Of a stretch of DNA of 64,000 nucleotides, positions 60,109-64,000 are shown piece after piece (position 1 is the stretch's first letter; each line of letters opens with the position of its first letter). The stretch comes from Candidatus Lernaella stagnicola (GTDB lineage: Bacteria > Lernaellota > Lernaellaia > Lernaellales > Lernaellaceae): NCBI GenBank assembly GCA_030765525.1, contig JAVCCK010000010.1, positions 533,375-597,374 of the forward strand, given 5' to 3'. Under the pieces are notes generated by a model, which saw nothing but the letters and a program-made list of their open reading frames with translations, was not told where the DNA came from and ran no database searches. The position numbers and the translations under genes were made by a program.

Positions 60109-60138
60109 TTGAAACGAACCGATGTACGGCAGTAATAT
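60109..60138 (+). promoter_or_regulatory. Probable sigma-70-type promoter of the methylase-kinase island
   Basis: TTGAAA at 60109-60114 and TAATAT at 60133-60138 with an 18-base spacer. They lie upstream of the methylase frame in a stretch where the GC content drops. Confidence 0.4.
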
Positions 60139-60181
60139 TGACAGCATAATATGAGGCGGTTTCGGCCCGTGGAGGGATGCA

Positions 60182-61480
60182 CTGAAGGCATATAGTCATT
60201 ATGTTCGATACCTCGACAAACTTGTACGTAAATTCACTTGTGGGAATTATTCTCATGAAATTAGAAAGGAAATCTTGTTTGCGCTAGATGGTGGCGCGAG
60301 CGAACAACTTAGAGCGTTGTTGCCACTAGACGAATTACGCTCCGTGGGCGCATTTTTTACTGGTCAAACTCTTGCGCAGTTCGCTCTCGATGGTATTGAC
60401 GGCCAGCTTCCGAACGAGTGGAAAGTGTTCGACCCTGCATGTGGAGCCGGGAATCTTCTTCTCGCTTTCGCGGAAAGAATACAGAGTAAACCTAAAAGCC
60501 TGGAAGAGATAGCAACGCTAGAATCACGGTTTATCGGATGTGACGTATTCCCATCGTTTGTCAAAGCAGCCAAGATTAGATTACTTCTCAAGTTTCTCCT
60601 TAACATGGAGAATGTAACTGGTTTGCCCAAGAACATCGTGGAAGAAATGTTTGGCAAGGTTTTTATTGGAAACGGTCTCTTTGCTGTCGAGCATCTTGCC
60701 GCTGCTACACACATCTTGCTTAACCCCCCATACACGATGGTACCGGTGCCGCACGGTTGTTCTTGGACTAAAGGAAAGGTAAATCTCGCAGCGTTGTTTG
60801 TCGAAAAATGCTTGGTTAATTGTTCGCATGGATCGCGAATCATCGCAATACTTCCGGACGTCCTAAGAAGTGGAACAAGATATGCGAAATGGCGCGTATT
60901 CGTTGAAGAAAACGCATACATTCACCGTGCGGAACCTTTCGGCCGTTTTGACAACCACGCCAATGTAGATGTGTTTGTTTTAGATTGTGAAATTGGAGGG
61001 AACACCGGTCGGGGCTGTCAGAGAGGCGTATGGTACCCAACGCCAACAGGAACCGCCCATAAGGTGTCAGATTTTTTCAACATCTCTGTTGGTTCCGTTG
61101 TACCTCACCGAAATCCGAATCTCGGACCCTGGAGACCTTATCTTTGTGCGCGTGACGTTCCGATATGGAGCGAAGTCAATTCAATCGGGCGAAATCGCCG
61201 ATATAAAGGATCAACGTTTTCCGCTCCTTTTGTTGTTGTTCGTCGCACGTCAAGTCCGAAAGAGAAAAAACGAGCCGTTGCGTCAATAATCACAAGAGGC
61301 GAACATATCGCTGTCGAAAATCATTTAATTGTATTATCTCCAAAAGACAGCACGTTGCAGGCGTGCCGCCGCTTACTTAGGAGCCTTTCAACAGCTGAAA
61401 CGACAAACTTCTTAAACCAACGAATTCGATGTAGGCATCTCACGACACACGCGATTGGTGAATTACCATGGCAACAATAA
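60182..61480 (+). CDS. N6-adenine DNA methylase (gamma class), type I/IIG-like
   Basis: About 432 residues. Motif I is FDPACGAGNLLLAF and motif IV is LNPPYTMVP, the order and NPPY of gamma-class N6-adenine methylases. The C-terminal ~170 residues look like a target-recognition domain (WRPYLCARDVPIW; FVVVRRTSSPKEKKRA; RCRHLTTHAIGELPW). The frame is open from 60155 and the protein-like sequence begins well before the TTG at 60275. The only well-placed site, GGAGGG at 60171-60176, is followed after five bases by CTG 60182, so a CTG start is proposed; the start is uncertain. AT-rich. It overlaps the kinase ATG by 13 bases, so the two are co-translated. No restriction subunit is adjacent in view. 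Confidence 0.85.
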   Translation: MKAYSHYVRYLDKLVRKFTCGNYSHEIRKEILFALDGGASEQLRALLPLDELRSVGAFFTGQTLAQFALDGIDGQLPNEWKVFDPACGAGNLLLAFAERIQSKPKSLEEIATLESRFIGCDVFPSFVKAAKIRLLLKFLLNMENVTGLPKNIVEEMFGKVFIGNGLFAVEHLAAATHILLNPPYTMVPVPHGCSWTKGKVNLAALFVEKCLVNCSHGSRIIAILPDVLRSGTRYAKWRVFVEENAYIHRAEPFGRFDNHANVDVFVLDCEIGGNTGRGCQRGVWYPTPTGTAHKVSDFFNISVGSVVPHRNPNLGPWRPYLCARDVPIWSEVNSIGRNRRYKGSTFSAPFVVVRRTSSPKEKKRAVASIITRGEHIAVENHLIVLSPKDSTLQACRRLLRSLSTAETTNFLNQRIRCRHLTTHAIGELPWQQ

Positions 61481-63558
61481 CGGATAAAACAACTTCTAGC
61501 CTTCGGTTTTCACCAGACATCCTACGGCGATTGGGGGAAGAACTGATCTCAAGCCCATATCGCGGGCTTGTCGAATTAGTAAAAAACTCCCACGATGCCG
61601 ATGCGATGGAATGTGTTGTCAAATTGGACGGTGTCGACAAGCCTGGAGGAACCGTTCGCATTGTCGACGATGGGATCGGATTGACGAAGGAAGATGTTCT
61701 CCGCGGTTGGCTCATACTTGGCCGGTCGCGCAAGGATTCATATGAACCAACCAAGATGGGCAGAAAAATAGCGGGAAACAAGGGTTTAGGACGTCTCGCC
61801 GCGCTACGGCTCGGGCATACTGTTCTGTTGACGACCCGGCCGGCGCAGGAATGCGATTTACAACACGAAGTTCTCATTGATTGGTCTAAGTTTAGCGAAG
61901 TTGACGTTGTTGAGGACGTACCACTACTAATCGAAACGTCTAGAAGGCCAAAAGGACTTAAACAAGGAACAGAAATAGAGATTTCGGGCTTGCATTCTCA
62001 ATTGACTGAAAACGACGTAAAGAAACTGGCGCGCGAACTCGTTATCCTCGCAAACCCTTTCGCTGATGACCCCAAAGCATTCCGCCCAAGGTTGGAATCA
62101 CCTCAGTTCAAGGAATATGAAGCTCGAGTAAGTGAAAGATATTTTGATCAAGCCGATTATCACTTATCAGCATCAGTTGACGAAAAAGGGCAGGCGTCAG
62201 CTCAGGTTTTGGATTATCGGGGACAAGTACTTTGGTCGGCAGACCACGAGACGCTACAACATTACAGCGACTATAAAGAATATACTTGCCCGGTCGCCCT
62301 TTTTGACGTTTGGGTCTTTGTCTTATCTGGCACGAGTTTCTCGTCTCGTACCGTGACTCTTGGTGAAGTGCGTCAATGGCTAAAGATCTTTGGTGGCATC
62401 CATTTCTATCTAAATGGCTTGCGGGTCCCTCCGTATGGCGACCCCGGAGACGACTGGCTCGATTTGAATCTAAGACGAAGTCAGAGTCCCGAGGCTAGGC
62501 CGTCCACGAATACTTTAATTGGGCGCATCGTGGTTGGTTCCTCTGGTACGTCGCTTCTTCAAAAAACGGATCGAATCGGCTTTCAAGAGGATAAAGATTT
62601 CCAAGAACTTCGTGCGTTTGCGACATCAGCAATGGAGTGGATGGCGGCCAGGCGGCTCGAACAAGACGAGAGACGTCGGCAGAAAACAAGAAGCAAAACA
62701 AGTAGCCGCGCCGTTCGTTCAAAAGAAGAACTAATTGGATTTGTTGAAAAAGCGGACGTTCCTCCAACATTTGTTACAAAGTTAACAAAAAGAATAAGCG
62801 ATTACGATTCTGCGCGTAACCAAGAAGTAAAAAGCCTCCGCGGTGAGGTCCTTTTATATAGAACACTAAGTACCGCGGGAATTACTTCCGCCACATTTGC
62901 TCACGAATCTTCAGCAGGACCGACGAAAACCATCTTGCTATCCTTAAAATCAATCAAACGCAGAGTCCGGGAAGATTTACCCGATAAGTATGATGAACGC
63001 TATGCTGAGCCACTCGATAAAGCACTAAGAGCAACCGAAAGTATGGCTGTCTTTTCTCGCGCCACGTTAAGCCTTATTGAACACGAAAAGCGCCGTTGGT
63101 GCCGCGTCGACGTGCATGATTCAATTTCTAAAATTCTAGATTCACTGAAACCATTCACTGATAGGCGCGATTTGAATATCGACAGGGCCTTTGTGTCCTC
63201 TGGATTTTTTGTCCATGCGGCCGAAGCCGCGATTGAGGCGATTATTGTCAACCTGATTAACAACAGTGTCGCCGCCTTGGAAACGGTTCACCGTGAGCAA
63301 CGGATAATCAGGATATCAACGGAGAAACACGATGACAATTGCGCAATTCTATTTCAAGACAATGGGCCCGGTATTCAAGGAATAACTGCTCACGATATCT
63401 GGCTTCCTGGCAGGTCCACAAAGCGAAACGGTACAGGTTTGGGCTTGACTATCGTACGGGATACTATTATTGATTTGGGCGGCAGGATAAAAGTCACCGC
63501 GAAATGTGAACTCGGGGGAGCCGAGTTTATGATTCATCTTCCAACGCTTGGAGATTAG
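61468..63558 (+). CDS. Soluble kinase with two GHKL ATPase domains (Hsp90-like plus histidine-kinase-like)
   Basis: 696 residues, no membrane segment. Domain 1 (about 1-240) is a Hsp90/MORC-type ATPase: ELVKNSHDAD (Glu36, Asn40), VDDGIGLTKED (67-77) and GNKGLGRLAALRLG (103-116). A middle region and coiled coil follow. His479 in ITSATFAHESSAGPTK sits where the H-box of a histidine kinase would be. The C-terminal ATPase has NLINNSVAAL, FQDNGPGIQG and KRNGTGLGLTIV. So the protein combines an ATP-driven sensor-like module with a phospho-transfer module. It overlaps the methylase gene, and an atypical receiver gene follows two bases after the stop. AT-rich. Confidence 0.9.
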   Translation: MATITDKTTSSLRFSPDILRRLGEELISSPYRGLVELVKNSHDADAMECVVKLDGVDKPGGTVRIVDDGIGLTKEDVLRGWLILGRSRKDSYEPTKMGRKIAGNKGLGRLAALRLGHTVLLTTRPAQECDLQHEVLIDWSKFSEVDVVEDVPLLIETSRRPKGLKQGTEIEISGLHSQLTENDVKKLARELVILANPFADDPKAFRPRLESPQFKEYEARVSERYFDQADYHLSASVDEKGQASAQVLDYRGQVLWSADHETLQHYSDYKEYTCPVALFDVWVFVLSGTSFSSRTVTLGEVRQWLKIFGGIHFYLNGLRVPPYGDPGDDWLDLNLRRSQSPEARPSTNTLIGRIVVGSSGTSLLQKTDRIGFQEDKDFQELRAFATSAMEWMAARRLEQDERRRQKTRSKTSSRAVRSKEELIGFVEKADVPPTFVTKLTKRISDYDSARNQEVKSLRGEVLLYRTLSTAGITSATFAHESSAGPTKTILLSLKSIKRRVREDLPDKYDERYAEPLDKALRATESMAVFSRATLSLIEHEKRRWCRVDVHDSISKILDSLKPFTDRRDLNIDRAFVSSGFFVHAAEAAIEAIIVNLINNSVAALETVHREQRIIRISTEKHDDNCAILFQDNGPGIQGITAHDIWLPGRSTKRNGTGLGLTIVRDTIIDLGGRIKVTAKCELGGAEFMIHLPTLGD

Positions 63559-63560
63559 CT

Positions 63561-64000
63561 TTGGGCATTCAGATCGCCGACCGGGAAATCGAAAGGGTTG
63601 CCATTATTGATGACGACAGCGAGAGCAGAGAAAGCGTAAGAATCATCGTGGAGGATCTCTCTCTTCATCCTTTAGTTATCGACGGGCCTCTCGAATCGTT
63701 AGATGAGACGTGGGCACGACTATGCAAGTTGAGATTCGATGCCGTTATTTCGGATTTTCATCTGAGAAAGCAAAATTATTCGCATTTCAATGGTGACGAA
63801 ATTGTGTCCCGTTGTTATAAAAAAAAGGTTCCAGCATTGTTATGGTCTGCCGTGGCAAAAGCGATTGGCGAGGTGCCGAGTGATCGTAAGCGTAATATCG
63901 CGGCATTCCTGCCCGTCGAGTCTCTCGATCTGGAGCCAATTCGAGCGGGCTTTTCGAAATGTGTAAGCGAATTCAATGGAAAATATATGACAGACCGAAA
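63561..64000 (+). CDS. Atypical receiver-domain protein, partial at window end
   Basis: TTG start at 63561 behind TTGGAG; 146 full codons before the window ends. The receiver core is visible: acidic pocket AIIDDDSES (residues 14-22), phospho-acceptor Asp65 in AVISDFHLRK, and Ser96 in LLWSAVAKA in place of the switch Thr. The usual Lys-Pro is replaced by AFLPVESL, so the conserved lysine is missing. The loop after the Asp is unusually long (QNYSHFNGDEIV). Any output domain lies beyond the window. It is the likely phosphate acceptor of the preceding kinase, given the two-base gap. Confidence 0.8.
   Translation, partial: MGIQIADREIERVAIIDDDSESRESVRIIVEDLSLHPLVIDGPLESLDETWARLCKLRFDAVISDFHLRKQNYSHFNGDEIVSRCYKKKVPALLWSAVAKAIGEVPSDRKRNIAAFLPVESLDLEPIRAGFSKCVSEFNGKYMTDR

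Noticed and set aside
60061..60110. GTTCGAAGGTTACCCC resembling a tRNA T-arm or att site
   Set aside because: No cloverleaf could be formed around it, and no second copy was seen in the window.

Overview
The window is GC-rich, densely packed chromosomal DNA from a Gram-negative bacterium. The evidence for this is a PBP1A, several lipobox proteins, a TRAP transporter with a TatT-type lipoprotein, and long Asp/Asn tracts in secreted proteins. The style (D/N-tract lipoproteins, many two-component genes, B12-type radical SAM enzymes, small operons) suggests an uncultivated, deltaproteobacteria-grade lineage. No rRNA or tRNA is present, so the affiliation is only inference. No CRISPR array or insertion sequence was seen.

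Layout. 1-4.3 kb: tail of a GSA-type aminotransferase, a PqqD-like/radical SAM/SPASM protein with a coupled methyltransferase, and a convergent IspH-UbiA fusion. 4.3-8.2 kb: two D/N-tract lipoproteins, one of which looks like a circularly permuted alkaline-phosphatase-superfamily enzyme. 8.3-16.7 kb: membrane protein, mtnA, B12 radical SAM, TetR regulator with an operator-like repeat, proB-proA, and a TPR membrane protein. 16.7-19.7 kb: a secreted metallophosphatase ending in an Asp-rich tail plus C-x-C, and another lipoprotein. 20-26 kb: M29 aminopeptidase with a lysine-rich tail, the dapA-dapB-FAH-DUF4253 operon, and a PP2C phosphatase pair. 26-36 kb: two GT-C-like membrane proteins around a signalling cluster (hybrid kinase, 7-TM protein, hybrid kinase, receiver) and rfbB. 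36-37.5 kb: PaeR7I/XhoI-like restriction-modification pair. 37.5-49.6 kb: membrane protein, secreted HExxH protein with the second C-x-C tail, GT-C protein coupled to PBP1A, quinone oxidoreductase, seven-loop FG-GAP/UnbV lipoprotein, and a TetR pair. 49.8-54 kb: HU-like protein and a TatT-DctP-DctQ-DctM TRAP operon. 54-56 kb: AT-rich YwgA-like/HD-phosphohydrolase pair. 56-60 kb: B12 radical SAM, coiled-coil protein, Nudix, MBL-fold hydrolase. 60-64 kb: AT-rich island with an N6-adenine methylase, a soluble kinase carrying two GHKL ATPase domains, and an atypical receiver protein cut by the window end.

Three AT-rich segments (about 35.95-37.55, 54.1-56.0 and 60.1-64.0 kb) differ visibly in base and codon use from the rest and carry defence-type genes, so they are probably acquired. 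The last is the best candidate for an undescribed system: a DNA methylase translationally coupled to a Hsp90-like/histidine-kinase hybrid, followed by its likely receiver partner. A second theme is surface anchoring: Asp-rich tracts lie next to a cysteine at the N-terminus (four clear lipoproteins) or at the extreme C-terminus (two proteins ending G-C-x-C), which suggests a C-terminal cysteine-based sorting signal.
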